A DNA stretch of 64,000 nucleotides from Antedon mediterranea (lineage: Eukaryota; Echinodermata; Crinoidea; Comatulida; Antedonidae). Below, in pieces: positions 1-15,500 of this stretch. The DNA lies in NCBI RefSeq assembly GCF_964355755.1, contig NC_092678.1:5740922-5804921 (forward strand), given 5' to 3'. Under the pieces are notes generated by a model, which was given only the letters and a program-made list of their open reading frames with translations, was not told the DNA's origin and did no database searches. A program made the translations under genes and the position numbers. Positions within the stretch are counted from its first letter, which is position 1; each line of letters starts with the position of its first letter.

Positions 1-126
1 GACTGATGAACAACATCAATAAATCAAGTCAACTACTCAACAAATCAAACATTAACGAAGTACACTTGAGTTGCATATCAGTTATAAAATGGGCATTGTT
101 AAAAAAATATTCCCATCAAAGTATCC

Positions 127-510
127 TCACAAATGCGTATCCTCGACTTCAAATTTTCCCTTGTCTCCATTTGCTTGATCCTCCATCGGAACCATAGCTG
201 TGTCAACTTTTATGCTAATTAGATGAGCGCCGTTTCCGTTCGTTCCTTTCTTCTCATTCATCATTGGGTTATCGTATCCTGTTACCTCATCGGATGCGTT
301 ATCAGTGATGTACTCACCTCTCCGCGCACGTCGCCTATCGTACAAGATGTAAACTAGGCCAGTAAATAGAATAATGAACGACAAAACCGCTATGATAATA
401 ACTGCTATAAAAAGACCATTGCTTTCATCATTGTCGTCTGAACTTTCTTGTGAGTCATTTTGCGTCTTTTCTGGTATTCCTGCGCTTATTTCTCCCAATT
501 TAATTCCAAT
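127..510 (-). CDS. Coding exon 7: membrane span, cytoplasmic tail and stop
   Basis: The terminal coding exon (acceptor TTTTCTGCAG ending 511; stop TGA at 129-127) encodes residues 636-762. An acidic Ser/Asp/Glu-rich juxtamembrane stretch (649-665) precedes the hydrophobic span GLFIAVIIIAVLSFIILFTG plus LVYIL (667-691). RRRARR follows (694-699), consistent with the positive-inside rule. The tail contains GYDNP (713-717), similar to but not matching an NPxY signal, and ends EDTHL, with Thr at -2 and Leu at 0 as in class I PDZ ligands. No AATAAA is seen in the 126 bases downstream, so the 3' UTR continues beyond the window. Confidence 0.9.
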   Translation of the reverse strand: MGIKLGEISAGIPEKTQNDSQESSDDNDESNGLFIAVIIIAVLSFIILFTGLVYILYDRRRARRGEYITDNASDEVTGYDNPMMNEKKGTNGNGAHLISIKVDTAMVPMEDQANGDKGKFEVEDTHL

Positions 511-3500
511 CTGCAGAAAATTAAGAAAAACAAAATTGTCTTACATTCGGATGACATTATTTTTAAAACAGTAGTAACAGGTCGGTTTCTGCTGCAAACA
601 AAAACAAAAAGACAGGACAAATACATAACCCAATATATTGGAAATTTTTATCGACAACCACCCACTGATTTTAATGGTTTTTGGGAGCACAAATATTTAG
701 CAGAAATGCTGTAGATATATATCTCCATTGAGATCCAGCCACTGATACCCACAGCATTGTCATTTTTTTCAGTAATTTGCCTTTGGATATATATATATAT
801 ATATTATCTATTTTTATCTATTTTGAAATATTCTGTCGGAAAAAACAGGCCCCTCATTTACTAAAATCAACATTTTTCAATACTTGTTTTAAAACATATT
901 GAAAGCAAATATTAAAACTGTTTATTCTGTAATTCTATGGCACCTTATACCACTGAATATAAAACTTGCAAACCCTAAAAAAGTTGACATGAGAACAGTG
1001 GATGTTGTTTCTCCTCACCTCCTCCTATGGAACCTCACAACAATATCATCAGCCAACAATATAATAATTAGTTATAGATTAAAATTTCATAGTTAATATT
1101 CCACTTGTCAATTGGAAATGTTTATGATAAATCATTGAATAGTTATGTTGCATCATATCTGCAGCCAGCTGGTATGAGGAGTGGTTAGAAGGTACTGGTA
1201 TCTGAGCACTTAACCCAGGTCAATAATTCAATGACGACATAATTAGTTTTGTGCAGTTCATTAAGGTTCAGTGGTGTTCAATTCTACTATAGGAACATCT
1301 TCATTTAAATACCCTATGGCAATAATACACTAACAGAAGAATCTGTGTTCTCACTGGAAATATTAGATTTGGGTGGTATAGCTTATCTTTCAGTCTATAG
1401 CCTTGTTCACACTGGATTTAAAAAAGGTAACTTTACCAAAGGTCATCAGCAAATTTGACCATTGTTCACACTGTGAATAATTTGACACAATGATTTTATC
1501 AAAATTTATCTGTGCCATTAAAAAATTATGATTAAGGTGCATGATGAAAGTTTGGACTTTTTGGCCAGCATGGTTAGTTTTATCAAAACCATTTTTTAGC
1601 AGGCAGTGGTCGGTAAAGTTACCCATAGCATTTGGATATGACTTTTCTTCGTCAAAATTGATCAAATTAAAGTCCAGTACCATCAAGGCTTATATAACAT
1701 CAAGAGAGCAAAGTTGTCTCTTTATTCCTGAACACAACATAATATATTTAATAAAAAAAGTTAGTTTTAAAAATTTAATTTATTATCTTATCTTTAATAT
1801 CTATCAAAATTAGAAAAGGAAATCAAGAACTCCTAGAGAATTCAAAATTACTATATTGTTAATTCTTCTATATAGCGCCCTCATATTCCACTGACAACAA
1901 CATATTGACTTCAACTGATTTCATTATTCAAACACATAAATGTGACATCCCACAGGTCGTACAGTAGGTCAAACAAGCATTTTCAATAAATCTTAACCAC
2001 AGTTTCAGCCAAACCTCAATAAAAATGTTAATTACTATTTCTATTAAGGTTACTATGGCAACATTGTATAAACATTGCTTCTCCTCTATATCAATACATT
2101 ATAAATTTAACTTCATCAACTAACAATCAGAAAATATATAGTTACCATATAAACCTATTAATTAAAAAGTGTATTATAGTATAGTTAGTAATACTACTAC
2201 TAATATATTTTTTAATTGAAAGACCCACATAATTAATCAGATATATTTTAACACTGCAGCCAAAAAGGATATTTTGTTGGAGCCCTTGGGTGCTACTGTA
2301 TTGAATTTACAATGTAACAACGTTTGAATAAAAAAGAACAAAAATAACTCTTGAATCAACCTGGCTTGTTCGGTTAAAAAAAATAATTCAAAAGTCTGTC
2401 ACAAACCCACATTCAGTTTGTGTACTCCTAAAAAATATCACACGCATTTTGACATAATTTTAGTAGAAAATGTTGTTCTTTTTAATCTTTAAAATTGATT
2501 CAAAAGCCAATTACAATTTTAACAGGTAGATCGTTTTAGCTGTTAAGTCTCTTTTACGTAGCCTAGGCTTATGTTTTTGTATTTTCTTCTGATTATATAT
2601 GGATTTCAGGTTTTGTGGGCTCAGATCATGGATTTGAAGTCAGTCCTTGACTAAGATTTTTGTTGTTGCCCTGAGAACAACTGGTGAGATTTGGTTGCCC
2701 TCAGCTAAAATGATCAAACATGATCTGATCTGGGTTGTATGGTTGGTTTTCCCAATTTGACAAATCTCTAGACAAGCATAAAACTTGTTTCAAGTGGGAA
2801 TATGATATTATGTGCGCTATGCTTTTCAAGATTCCACTATCTAGGAACAGACAGTTATTAAAATGTGGTATACCACAGCTTTAGCCCCAAGGAATTTCTT
2901 ATAACATAGGAATTCCAGGTCATGTGGATACCCCAAGGTCATCCTTAAATAGGCATTGATATAATAATATTCATCCTAGGCATGTCTATATTCAGCAGGC
3001 CTAAAGCTATATAACCGCTGCAAACATTATTTTTAAGTTGAGTCTAATGTAGAAACTATTTAATTTTGATATGTCACTAGTAATAGTATTGTGATAATTT
3101 TTCAAGTATTTGACATTTAATTTTGTATCACTTAATTCTAACACAAGGTAAAGTTCTGATCAACGGTTTTATTTTTACTGCACTGTAGGTTTTAAGTTTT
3201 GTAAACATTTTGAAAATCGTGTGTTATGCAACATACTGCAAGCCTGTAGCCAGAATTTTTTCGAGATATTTGTTTTTCTCTTTTGTTATTTAAACTTTGA
3301 CCCTTGGCTTGTGCTACTTTATTAGTTGTTGTTTTATATTTTATTCATTGGACTTGATAATGACCCCATGATGGAGTCGAAACGTCGTTCTCTTTTAAGC
3401 GTTATTTTTATATTATGAAAAAACAAAGCCCTTGTAAAAAAAGAAAACAACAGTTGATTATTTTTTCTGTGTGAATTTTTTTTATTAAATAAGCCTGCAC

Positions 3501-6500
3501 CATAGGACAACATCTGCAAGAAAGTATAGTAATCCAATAGATAAGATAACATTAGTTGGCCTAGAGGTGTTTCCAAATGAGAGTACAAATTAAGCCCTAT
3601 GGGGTAGTCTCATCTGAAGCAGTGAAGGTCAAACAACAGTAGCAGAAGAAGCCTTTTCATAATTTTAAAACCAGACCACTACTGTATATAAATGGGGCTT
3701 ATTTTCCTTGGAGAAATGTTCCTAATTACAGTAATGTTCTGTTCTTTGCCTGATACGTCAATTAACAATTTAGACCAACGCAAATGAATATGAAGGGAAA
3801 AACAAAATTTGTTACTGCCAATGATTGTTGGTAAAGTTATAGAAATTAAAGATAATTAATTAGGAAAAAAATGTAACACATTAAATAACCCTAAGAATCG
3901 AAAAAAGACCTATGCAGAGTGGAAAATGTTAATCAACAATAAAAAAGAAATACATTAATATCATTCAAATACAGTAGATTTAAAAGATTTTGGACATTTC
4001 TCGTGCATATATCATTCAAATAAAATTATTGTGGCATTTCTCGTATTAAAATATAGTACTACTTTGGTACTTAATACTACCATTTTCAGCCACATTAAGA
4101 AATCGTTTAATTCCCATAGGAGTCTCTTCAACCCAAATACTTCCTGATAGGGTGTAGGGTAGATTGATAACTTCCTAAATTTGAAAACTAATACCTTTGT
4201 ACGCACTGTAGCAATATTGGACACATACAGCAGATCAAGAGTATTACAATAGCTTATGAGACAATCCCATCGGATTAAGGTTTGCTGTGACCGAGCCACC
4301 CTTGGCCCTGAAATACATTCCAACAGTAGGCCTACAAATGCTATGTTTTCACCCTTGCAATACAGTTGCAATTGGATAAGAAAAGAAAAGCACTTTTTGG
4401 TCAGTTGTCCTATTTCACTGTCAGGAAAAAAAATGTAAAACTGTTTTTTCTTGGACACAGAAACAGGGTCACAGGGTGTGTACATTTAAATCCTCATAGC
4501 AGCTCAAATCACTATTATATCATTAGTTTTATTATAGAAAATAAAATAAAAATGATTTATTTTATGACTTATTTATGTCAAATGACATAACATACATCCA
4601 CACATACATTACCAGATGTCCTGATAACGTAAACAAGTTAATGACAACAGGTGTTTTAACACCTTTTTTGGCTACTACTTACTGTAGTGTAACAAATCAC
4701 AAACTTGCATGCATGCTACCTAAAGCCACAAACAGAAATGTTATTGAGATCCCTTCCGAAAATCCTGGTAGAAAGTGATCCCATCGGATGGTGATAATAA
4801 CTAGACATGGGCTTTGATTGTTTAGGTGATGTTTTTAATGGTACCTGTAATACTTTATAGGTAAAAGTCCACTACCTGTCTTAACAATTCTAATCACAAC
4901 TATTAAAGTCATGGCAAGACATTTTGACAAGATTCAATTTGAAGAACACACACAAGGAATAGACAAAGATAACCATTTAACAGTATATGTTGAATTCCTC
5001 AACCATCAATGTCACTTCCTCAAATTTAAACGATATAAATCATCACCAAAATCAGGAGAAAACTTTAAAAACATAGAAAATACTTGAAAACCAATTAAAT
5101 TGTTGACACATCTAGGTATAATTTGTAGTATGTAAAAAAAACACCTATATTTACATTTTGCCAGAAGAATCTTTACTTTATTTCGAAAGCACAAAGAATG
5201 AATTAAAGAAACAATATCATTATTTAGACTACCCTTGACCCTGGAGTTCTACCTTTAGTTCCACTTGGGTGGGCTAGATTCTGTACCTTCCCAATTGAGC
5301 AATGTCATCTGTTGTTTAAAGCCAAGATGGATATGAAACTATAAAAAAAAAGTATTAAGTTGCTTGAAGGACAAACAAAAGTAAAAGCCTAGGGTTGTTT
5401 TGTAAACAAATACCTCTAAAACAGAAACCTGCTCCACCCATAAATACCACTTTATCCAGGCAATAAAAACTGATAACTACTGAAGTCTGAAGAGAGTGTT
5501 CTAGGTATCCCTATATATCTTAAACTTTTAACCTGGTAGAATTGTTGGCATGGTATAGAAACATTCATATGATATAGGCCATGTAATTCAGCAGATTGAA
5601 AATGAATGAAATGAAAATTGGTTTCTGGTAATAAAGATAAAAGGCTAGAAAAAAAAAGGAAAAAACATTATGGCAGTAATATGAAGTTAAGAAAATAGAT
5701 TTCCCTTTCACAAATTAAAATCTACAATGCCCAGAATTTTTGACAAAGGCAGCAGTCCAATTTTGCTCCCGAAGTAGAATATAAACATAGAATATAAACA
5801 TGTTTGTTTTCAAATGCATAACAGACACCAGCTTGACATTGCACAACATTCTAAACATTTTCACAAAAAGCTAAATTAAATAGAACCATTGAATATCATT
5901 TTCATCTTTAAGCAAAATAACTAGAACATTGAAAAAAAAACCACATAATTTACTGTCAGACAGCATGTAGTTAACACCACAAGACAAATATTATTTCACC
6001 TTACACAGATGAAGACAACTTTGTAAACAAGAAAATGATTATGTTGACATAGCAACATCTGAACAACTGTAGGCTTACCTATAGGGAATGCCACGCGACA
6101 AGAATTACAAAACAAATTGGTAAAAACGCAATTTGCTGACTGTCCTGCACAAACAGTTGTGCAGAGAATACCAGGTTTAATATTTTATTAATTATTAATG
6201 TTACCACAGATGTTTAAACAAATTCACTCACAGATAATGTAACTTGCCTGCTTAATTTTTTTTATCTGTAATCTTCTTTAAATTTGTCCATTTTGTTTTC
6301 TTTTAATTTTCCAAAATCTTCACCCAAAATCAACAGAAATAATTACAAATGTTATGATGTGGTTCCATTTTATCTACCACCTAATTTGAAATAATGATAT
6401 ATTTTATATGTTATTTTTTTCAGGAATGCCACTTCCACTGCCAAAAATATACCATATATAGCATATTTATGAACTATTTATGTGGCAGCAGAAATATTAT

Positions 6501-9500
6501 AATTTTTTTAAACTATATGTATTTGCCTTGAAAATTATGTTTCAACACAGCTTTAGTTATAGCATCATATTTCTCTAACCTCTGCTTTTATCAAAAGTCA
6601 TCATAAATATTTTCATGCCAATCCAGTTCAGTACCTTTTGGAGGTAAACACACAGGCCATCTATCACCAAAACAATCCACCCAAGTTACACAAACACCTT
6701 TAGTTTTATCACAAAATTGCATGTAAAAACATGGTTTTTGTACATGGTTAACAAGCATTATTTGCCACTAAAATAACTGGTCACTGGGATAGGGGTCAGA
6801 GAAGCCTTTCGGAGGTCAACTTAAAGCTGTAGATTATAAATTGACATTTGGCAGATACAAATGAGATGTTGATACTGGTGAAAATAAAATGAAGATGCTT
6901 TTAAGGCTGACAATGTTAATCCAGAACATTTGAGAACAGCACTAAACTTTTGTTTTGATTTAATCATTTACACTAGGATCTCTTAGGGTATTGTACACTC
7001 TAAGAATTAAAGAACCCCCAGATTAATAAGGGTGTCCCCTGAAAAGGGGTTGGCCATAATATAAAGACATTTCAGTGTCCTCTTGATAGCCCAAGATGGA
7101 TCCTGATTATAGGTGTCGCCAAAAATGTTGTGATGGTGATGGAATTTTATCTTAGAGAATAAACCACGACCAAATTTTGGAGTAATTTTTCTAAAAAAAA
7201 TGATATTAGGCTGAATTAAGATTGGTGCTTTAGTTATATCACACCTCTAGATTGTACACTATCAAGTATAGGCTGGACTAGGCAACCTAGCTACTACAAT
7301 AATTGTTAGTATAAAATCTTAAATTATTTAAAATGATTAATTTTTTATTGGAGCCATTTCTTTTATCAAAATGGAGGTAATTTATTTACATAATAATAAT
7401 ATTCAACTGGTTATTTCTTTGCAGCTAGGTTTGATGAACAACAAAATATGTCCAAATTGTTACTGTTAATCAAACTAGGTGCTAATTAATTGGTGCTGAA
7501 ACCATAAAGTTCTGGTAGGGTCAATTATGATTACTTGATGACAATATCCTCATTATAAAATCAACGGCAATTGACTTCTCTGACCTAATCAACATTGTTA
7601 GCAGTGTTGAGTCGTTTTTTAAGGCTTCTGAAATACTTCAATGAACTAATCAATCAATAAGAAAATTAGCATGTTTTATAATTAAAAGACACATATTCAA
7701 TTCTGCTGCATAAAAAAAAAATTTAAAAACACTAATATTACTTTGTGAATTTAATGTCCCCAAATTTCTTGACAGCCGAAACAGGACAATATTCAATTAA
7801 TGGCATCAAATGGTTTAAAAAGTTAACAGGTTATTGCAGTCAACACCTGAATCCAGTGGCATAACGGCTATGAGCGCTCACTGACTAAACCCAGGCCCCA
7901 GAGTATAACCAATTTTAGCTTTAGAGGCCGGTCCCTTAGGAGTGCAAAACCCGGGCCTATTGCTAGTAACTGCCTGAATCAATTGCGGACTTTTTAAGAT
8001 TGCTTATTTTTTTGTGTGGACCTATTTTTGCTGGCAAAACCAGAAAAGCGGTCCTATTGAGCAAGTAATAAAAATCCATTTGAATATTAATAAACATTTA
8101 TAGTATGTTTTAAGTTTAGTCTCAAGTTCTGTTACTTAACCGCAGCAAAGTATTGTATTAAATGAATAATTCATTATCGTTACAACCAATATTGACAAAC
8201 TACTGTATTTTAGCATTTTGAATAAATCGTTACAATTAATATGACCAATAACTATATATTAGCATTTTGAATAAATCGTTATAATTATTATGACCAATAA
8301 CTATACTATTAGCATATTTACTTATTCATTAGCAAATAAAGCTGTAGACACAATAGAACAATACCAACCTATAGCATTAAACTAATTAAATATAAGTCTT
8401 TTGAACATAAAACAAACATGTGACTAATTCCAGAATATAGACACAAATATCTTTCATCTAGGACACACTATGCCAGCTGATATATTAATTAGTAGTATCA
8501 AATTAAGTACCGGTAGTATTATAAATATTTAGCTTGCTATTTTATTAATTTCAAAATGTTTTTAGTACTGTACAGCCAACAAAGACACCACAAAACACAG
8601 CAGTGTCCATTAGAAAAATAATACTCCGCATGATCAGAAAAATATGAGACTGTTAGACTCAATAGCTGCATAGTCGGGTGACATCCACTAAACTAATGTG
8701 GTTAAAATGCACTATTGAGAACACATGCCAGGCTGGTCTGAAGAGTAATAATTTTGTATTTGGGAATGTACCTTATAATTATTTGTCTCTATATGATTAT
8801 TATCATTATTGTTTAAAGAAAACTATAACATTTTTTCACATACCTCTTTTTCTATTTCATCACTGTTCATTCTACTGATAATAGTTGAAGCAGGAACATA
8901 TCCTGACCCTATAAGGGAAAAGATACCAATGAAGTAAAGAATAGCCAGTTTGTACACAGAGTTAAAAGTAACAAGCTATATTAAGGCAGTTGAATATGGA
9001 ACGCCAAAAAGGTAAGTATGTGCCCTTTTGCCATTTCCTAGAATGTGGTAGCATAAACTGAAAAACAATATTTTTTAGAAGAGAGATATATGTTGGCTCG
9101 GATCACAAATTAATGATGTGCTTAAAATTCATATTTTCAGAACTTTACATAATATTCTAATTTCAGGCTCAGCTTGAAAAAAATCGATATGCGATTTATC
9201 ATGAAAATTGCTGTACCAATTGTATCCATTATTCGTAATGCATGATATTGTGACCAATAATGAATTGCGACTACTAGCAACGGATTACCAACGCAACGAA
9301 TACAACATCATTGCATCAAGATCTCTCAAACCTACCTGATTCCACAACAAATTGAATCTCCAGATCTTCTCCTTTCTGTCGAGGCGTTGGATCAACATAT
9401 TTAACATCTTCAGCAGTTATGGTTGGTACTTCTTCTGTAGCTTGTCTTCGTCTCCTTGTCTTTGCTTCTTCATTGATTATATTTGCCATATAGTTGCGAA

Positions 9501-12500
9501 ATTCCAAGTCCTTTTCTGGCCAATCTGCTTCCTATAATTGAATTACACAACTATCGAAGTAGCTTTGTGGTCTTGGTATAAATTGTATTATTTTGGGTTT
9601 TTTTTTTTTGTGCCAAAAACAAAAGTGTAGACCAGTAATATTAATTATTTGTATTTTGTGAGTTTAAAAAAAAATTATAAAATTCTCTGAATTCTGTGTC
9701 GAGGAAGAGAAGAAGAGGAAGACAAATACAGTATATTAATATTTTATTTGCTCGTTCATGTGAATGATACCGACAGACATACAGTAAATCTATAATCATA
9801 AAAAAAAAATTTTGAAATGCGGTAACTTCTTATAAAAAAATTGACATTTTCTCACCGTTTGATCAGATAAAACAATAAAGGTTAGATCGTAATCTAGAGA
9901 TTTAGGAATTAAATCAATCAACAGCTACATCCCAAAGAATTAGAAAAAGAGCTATTTAATTTAATCGCTATGGATACAGTAACCCTGGTGACCCAAAACA
10001 CATTCTCCAAATCCTAATTGTAAACACATGGTGCTCTTAAACAATTTTCTAGACACCTGAATGTGAAAAATACACAATTAAGTTATGTTGTAGATTGGGC
10101 CATAAAACTATTATAGCATATTAAATAAAATTGCCATAAAGTTCACATGTTTATTTTATTAAGTTAAATTATTACATAATAAGAAAAACTGCAAGTATTA
10201 CTATTATAAATATGCTTTTATGTGTTTACCTTTGGATTTTAATAATAATTACACTTACAGAATTCTACTAATTTCAGGAAAACATATTTGGCTAGCACAT
10301 TTATTTATGGTTTTGGGGGCGTCTAATAAAAATATAAAAGAATTTGATTGGATGATTTTTTTATGACCACCTTGTTACAAGTAAACAATTTAAGATTTTT
10401 GTGCAAGTAACAGGTCTAAAGGTTACTGAGGATACAATGAGATTCAAGTGAGTTCTCCGCCTCCTCAAGTCCCCCTATATTTTGAAACTTGCAGTGCAAA
10501 AAGTAAAAACATTTAAAAATCTTGAATCCATCAATGCTATATAAATCAATACCGAAAACCAACCTGTTACATTCAAGCATCAATAATTGCATGGTTGATA
10601 TCCGATTAAAGATGGAAACATTAGGACAGTAGGTGTGAAAACAACTATGAATGTTTGTTCGTTAAATGGAGAGAATATTTTCATTCATTGAAAGATTTAT
10701 TAACTCATGAATATTCATGAGTCATTTATTTGTATATCTTACCGTCATTGATTTGACTTCAGTACTAACGACAGACGCCGTCTTATCTTCATCTTTCAAC
10801 GAATCAGGATGAATATTTTGTACAGCCTAAAAAAAGCAAATTCCATGAAAATCAATTGCAAATCTCGGTTTCAAATTGTTTTTTTTATCATACTCATCCA
10901 ACAGGAAGTAACTCGCCAATTACAGGATGGATAAACTATTTTATAATTTATCGTGCTTAAAAACTAAGTCTCATTTGAGACTTAGGGAGTGGAGTTGAAG
11001 GAGTCGTGAGATACAACCCTGGCACTAGGTCAGGAGTGAACCCTGGACCTTGGAATTGGAAGGCAAGCATGTTAAAATCTACAGCTCCACTACAATTTTG
11101 GTAAATTGGTGAATATCATGCAAATAGTATTGTTAAAATCTGAGTTGAGCTGTTAGATTTTAGTCCCACCTAGCAGATACTGTAAGTTTTATTGGAAGTT
11201 TACAAAGTAACTTTCACTTTATTGCAGTTTTAATAAAGTTATTCATTTCTGTTTAAAAAAAAACAACAAATAATTATTTCACTTATAAAGACAAATGAAA
11301 CGGTGAATTTTTATCAAAAACCATTGTCTGACAGACAATTTAAACATTTTGTGCTTTTAATTACATTTTGTTCAGGTAAATCATTTTTTAATCGATCCAG
11401 TTTTTGATCAAAGTGAATACCTATTACGTGACATTAAAATGGCATTTAACAAAATACTTGAAAAAAACAAACAAATTGGACAATGCATCTTTAAGTTTTT
11501 GATTAAATATTTATTATTTATTTATTTATTATTATTTATTTATTTATTTAGTACTGTATTTGTTGATATTTAGATCATGGATAAATAAATATCACTTCTG
11601 TTTTAAAATTTAAGTATTGTACAAATTTAAATCGCACATTTGAGTAAGTGGGTTACCAACCTTCCGTAAGACTGCAGTTTTATTGAGTAGACAGCTGGTC
11701 ATAATTTATTCTTTATTAACAGAAACATTGAGTTTGTAACAAATATTACATATAGTTTAATTTTATGTTTACAGTATTGTTATTTGGTAAAAGTTGTTTG
11801 TTGTAACCATGGGAACTATGGCGTGTCAGTTAAACTTAACCCAGTTCAAAACTTTGTGACATGAATTCCCAAGTTATATGATGAATTACAGTATAACAAT
11901 CCAATGTGAGCTACAAATAATGAATGAATGTTTGATCCCTGTTAAATACAACAGTAGTCTCTCAGTCAAGTTTGGAGTAGTTTAAATGCATTTCCAATTC
12001 TCTGTTTGAATAGACTTTACTATTCCAGTGGATTTTGATCAGAACATTTCTACTGCGAAAAAATAACAGATTATTAACTGGATGTGCAAATAAATTACCT
12101 TCAACGATTGGGTGACAGAACACAATTTAACCGATATTGCTGTGCGTCTTTTAGCTGCAAAACAAACGTTTTGATTGTCAGCTGTTGAACATTTGACCAG
12201 CACCTGAATACGTTTTTTGTTAACGATCCACCGCTAATTTAAACGGTTATTTGTGAGCACAAATTTATCATTAAATGTAGACGGTCTAAAACTTATATAA
12301 TTTTTCAATAAACGGTTTATTCAGCTCTATGCAGCAGAAACAGGCAACGGCCCTAGTTAAATACTCTTATTCCAGTGTTTTAGAATTTTGATCAGAAGAT
12401 TGTAGTGAACAAGGTGTAACCTTCATGGTAGAACTGAGACAGGATCACACTGATTGATGTTGATATAACTGTAGTTTGGTTTTGATTTCAACAGTCTTCA

Positions 12501-15500
12501 CTACTCATTTCTCAGGAATGTTTTAAACATAAAAGTCTTTGTTTATACTAAGTGAATCAACAGTTTTAAATCACTCTTATAGGAATTTGAAGATGAAACA
12601 TAAGATTCCTCATCTTTTACAATGACGGCATCTTTTTAGAAATTTTGTTAGCCATCTGAATTTTTTTTTAATTGGATTACTATTACCATGGAGGTATAAT
12701 ATACCTCCATGCTATTACTAACTCATTCAATCATAGTTGGTCATATTCTTGCTTAAAGCCCCATTCCCTACGTTTTTTAGATCTAATTTAAGATCACAAA
12801 CTATATTTAATGTAAAAATAATACTATATGGTCCTATTGCGATAACTTTTTTCGTCTTTAAACTGTTAAAAATGTGAAAAATAAGTCGATTCTAATAATT
12901 ATAGCGGCCCGCTATAAATCCCAAAATGCATTGCGCGCGGATTGATATTTTTGTTTTTCACCTGTAATTCGCCCACTTTTCGATCGATCGTGAGGCCAAA
13001 ACAAATGGAAGACTCCTAACTTTTCAGCGAAAATACCGGGTTTTCCCCAATTTGTATCAACGGAGTCTGGCAAAAATAGAAAGACAATTAATGCAGCAAC
13101 TATACAACGTCAGGCTAGGTATATAGCTCGCGTACGATGTTCGTACGTTACCGATGTTTACCAGCTAGGCCTACAAAACTAAGCCTAGCTAGGCTAGGCC
13201 TAAGACCGTCCACGAGAGGTCGATCGCCGCGAGCTACTTAGGTAGTGCATTGTTTCTCACTTTTTATCATAATTTACCATAAAACGTACATTTAAGACAA
13301 GAAATGACATGGTTTAATGTTTTTAAAGTGATATATATGTATTATTTTCCAAAAAACGTCCAAAATTGCAGGGAAGGGGTCTTTAAGCAATATATATGAC
13401 AATGCACTTGTAAGTTTGTGTTAAAATGTTTACCTTCGAAACACGTAAGCATAGTGAAATTACACATTTAATTTTAAAAACAGATGTTACAGTATTTAGA
13501 ATTATTTGACACCAAATTAACCAAATCATGACCATAAAACTCTATAACTGTTTTAGTCCTTTCAACTGAAACTATTGCTAAAGCAACTTTTGAAATTAAA
13601 AAGAATTACCCATCATTATCTTACCTTTAGCCAAATTATAAAAACCTGAAATCTTTTCGTCACTAAAACCGGTTTTTGTAGTTTGTATATAAATTGCTTT
13701 CTCATTTTGAGATCATATGTGTTTGGTAGGTTGACGACGACATTATTGTTCACAGAGAGTAGCCAAATGATTGTGAAATTCATTTATTTGTTGAGATACG
13801 ACAAAATGGAGAACGCAAATTAAAATTTCTCCCTGAAAACCAATTTTGACAGAATCAATTGAGATTTTTCAAATTCTGTTTTTTTTGTGGTTTTTAAAAA
13901 AACAGATTTCTTTTGGCAAGAAAATCGCGCTATTTTAAAATTCATTTTAAATAAAGGCATAATTATCTGTTTTGAGAATTGGTCAGTAAAACATTATAGA
14001 TACATTTCCATTCCAGGTAGTAGTTCTATGGAGTTCTTTGATATTCTTAAATTGATTGATTCGATAGCAAAGTAGTAACAACAATTTACAAAGGGCATTG
14101 TAAATTTCATTGGATTAAGGATCAGTTACGTTTAATTGTAATTTATGAGTTTTCTGATTTCACTAATGTGCTCTATTCCTGTTGATCTATCAATGTCTTT
14201 AAATTTATAATTGCGTAGGTGCCAGCAACTTCACGTTTCTGTTGTGAATTACTGTGTGTAAAAGGTGCAAGAAATGAAACCAACTGGGATGAAAAACAGC
14301 TTTCATGTTTTTAAGCAAATAGTGCTCATTCGTCTGCACATTTGACGCCAATGCTCTGTCATACAGAGAGAGGGTTCAATTCAGCTGTGTAAATGAATAC
14401 CTGGTTGAAAATACTATGGCCACCCAACCACCTAAATGGCTTAGTAAAATGAGCTCCTAACAGCTCATTTCCCTACGTTCAGTAAATGAATACTTGGACT
14501 TGCCTATTGTACAGTATGGCAACAAAAATAGAGGCAATGATGTTTATTATTTTTCTATAAATAAAGTAGGTAATAAATCTGAATACATGATCTGGTTTCA
14601 ACTTTGTTGAACGCCCAGGAAGTTATTATACAAATAATGAATATTTATGAGTTTGATGGTACAAATAATTTCATGAAGTGAAAATAGAATTTCATATTTC
14701 ACCATGAAGTTATTTGTACCATCACATGGATATGGATTGGTCTCTTTATAAAAATGTACACTGGATCCATTTTTAAGTCTTTTTCTGATAAGATTTGTTC
14801 TACGACCATATGGGTATGGCGATATTGGGAAAAAAAGTCCTATGTTAATCTTGGCTAATTGCATTATAATACATCAGTCTCAAACTTTTGCCTTTTTTAG
14901 AAAAATTTTACTTTAAATTACAATGCCATAAATGTTTACACCATTTATTACCAACCTTAAAATAATTTTAGTGAAACCACGATTGAATATAAACACAGAA
15001 ATTGTATTAAAATAGGAGTTTTCCATTTCTTATTTTTAACCGATCATTATAGGAAAATCTATTCTAAACCTGAGGGTACAATTGATTCAACAACGTTATT
15101 GTACAGTATCTAAGTTATAAGTCAATTTAAATATTGAATAAGTAATCTTATTTAGTAACAGTGAGAGGTATTTGTCTGAATTATCATACCAGATGCAAAA
15201 CCTTGCAAAGAAATTTAAAATACATTAGAAATTACTACAAATAGTGTACAGTATTGACAAGCCAAAACTACAAAACTGGTTTCCGTAATTCGGTTAGGAA
15301 GCAATTAATTATACATTAACTGAAGACAGCTAATTAGGTTGTCTTTATACCATATATGGAAACAGTTTAGGTAACAATTACTTTTTTGTTATTTAATAGT
15401 TATTGTAAGTGAATTATTTTTTGTCTTTGTTATTTAAGCAAAATCATTTGTTACCCATTTTTTTTACCAAAAGTCTACAACTTTATAAAATGGCATATTT

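Larger units (their letters stand above)
511..8843 (-). other. Intron 6 of the mucin-like gene (8.3 kb)
   Basis: AT-rich intron between exons 6 and 7. It contains an AT microsatellite with a repeated flank (about 731-805), a possible MITE (1396-1694) and one unexplained 157-codon open frame (4012-4485). Other stretches, including 5200-8800, show only low-complexity A/T runs and no exon-like sequence that I can support. Confidence 0.7.

Noticed and set aside
7850-7960. tRNA-like stretch GTGGCATAACGGCTATGAGC considered as a SINE head
   Set aside because: No B box at the expected distance, and the following sequence does not fit a tRNA arm layout.
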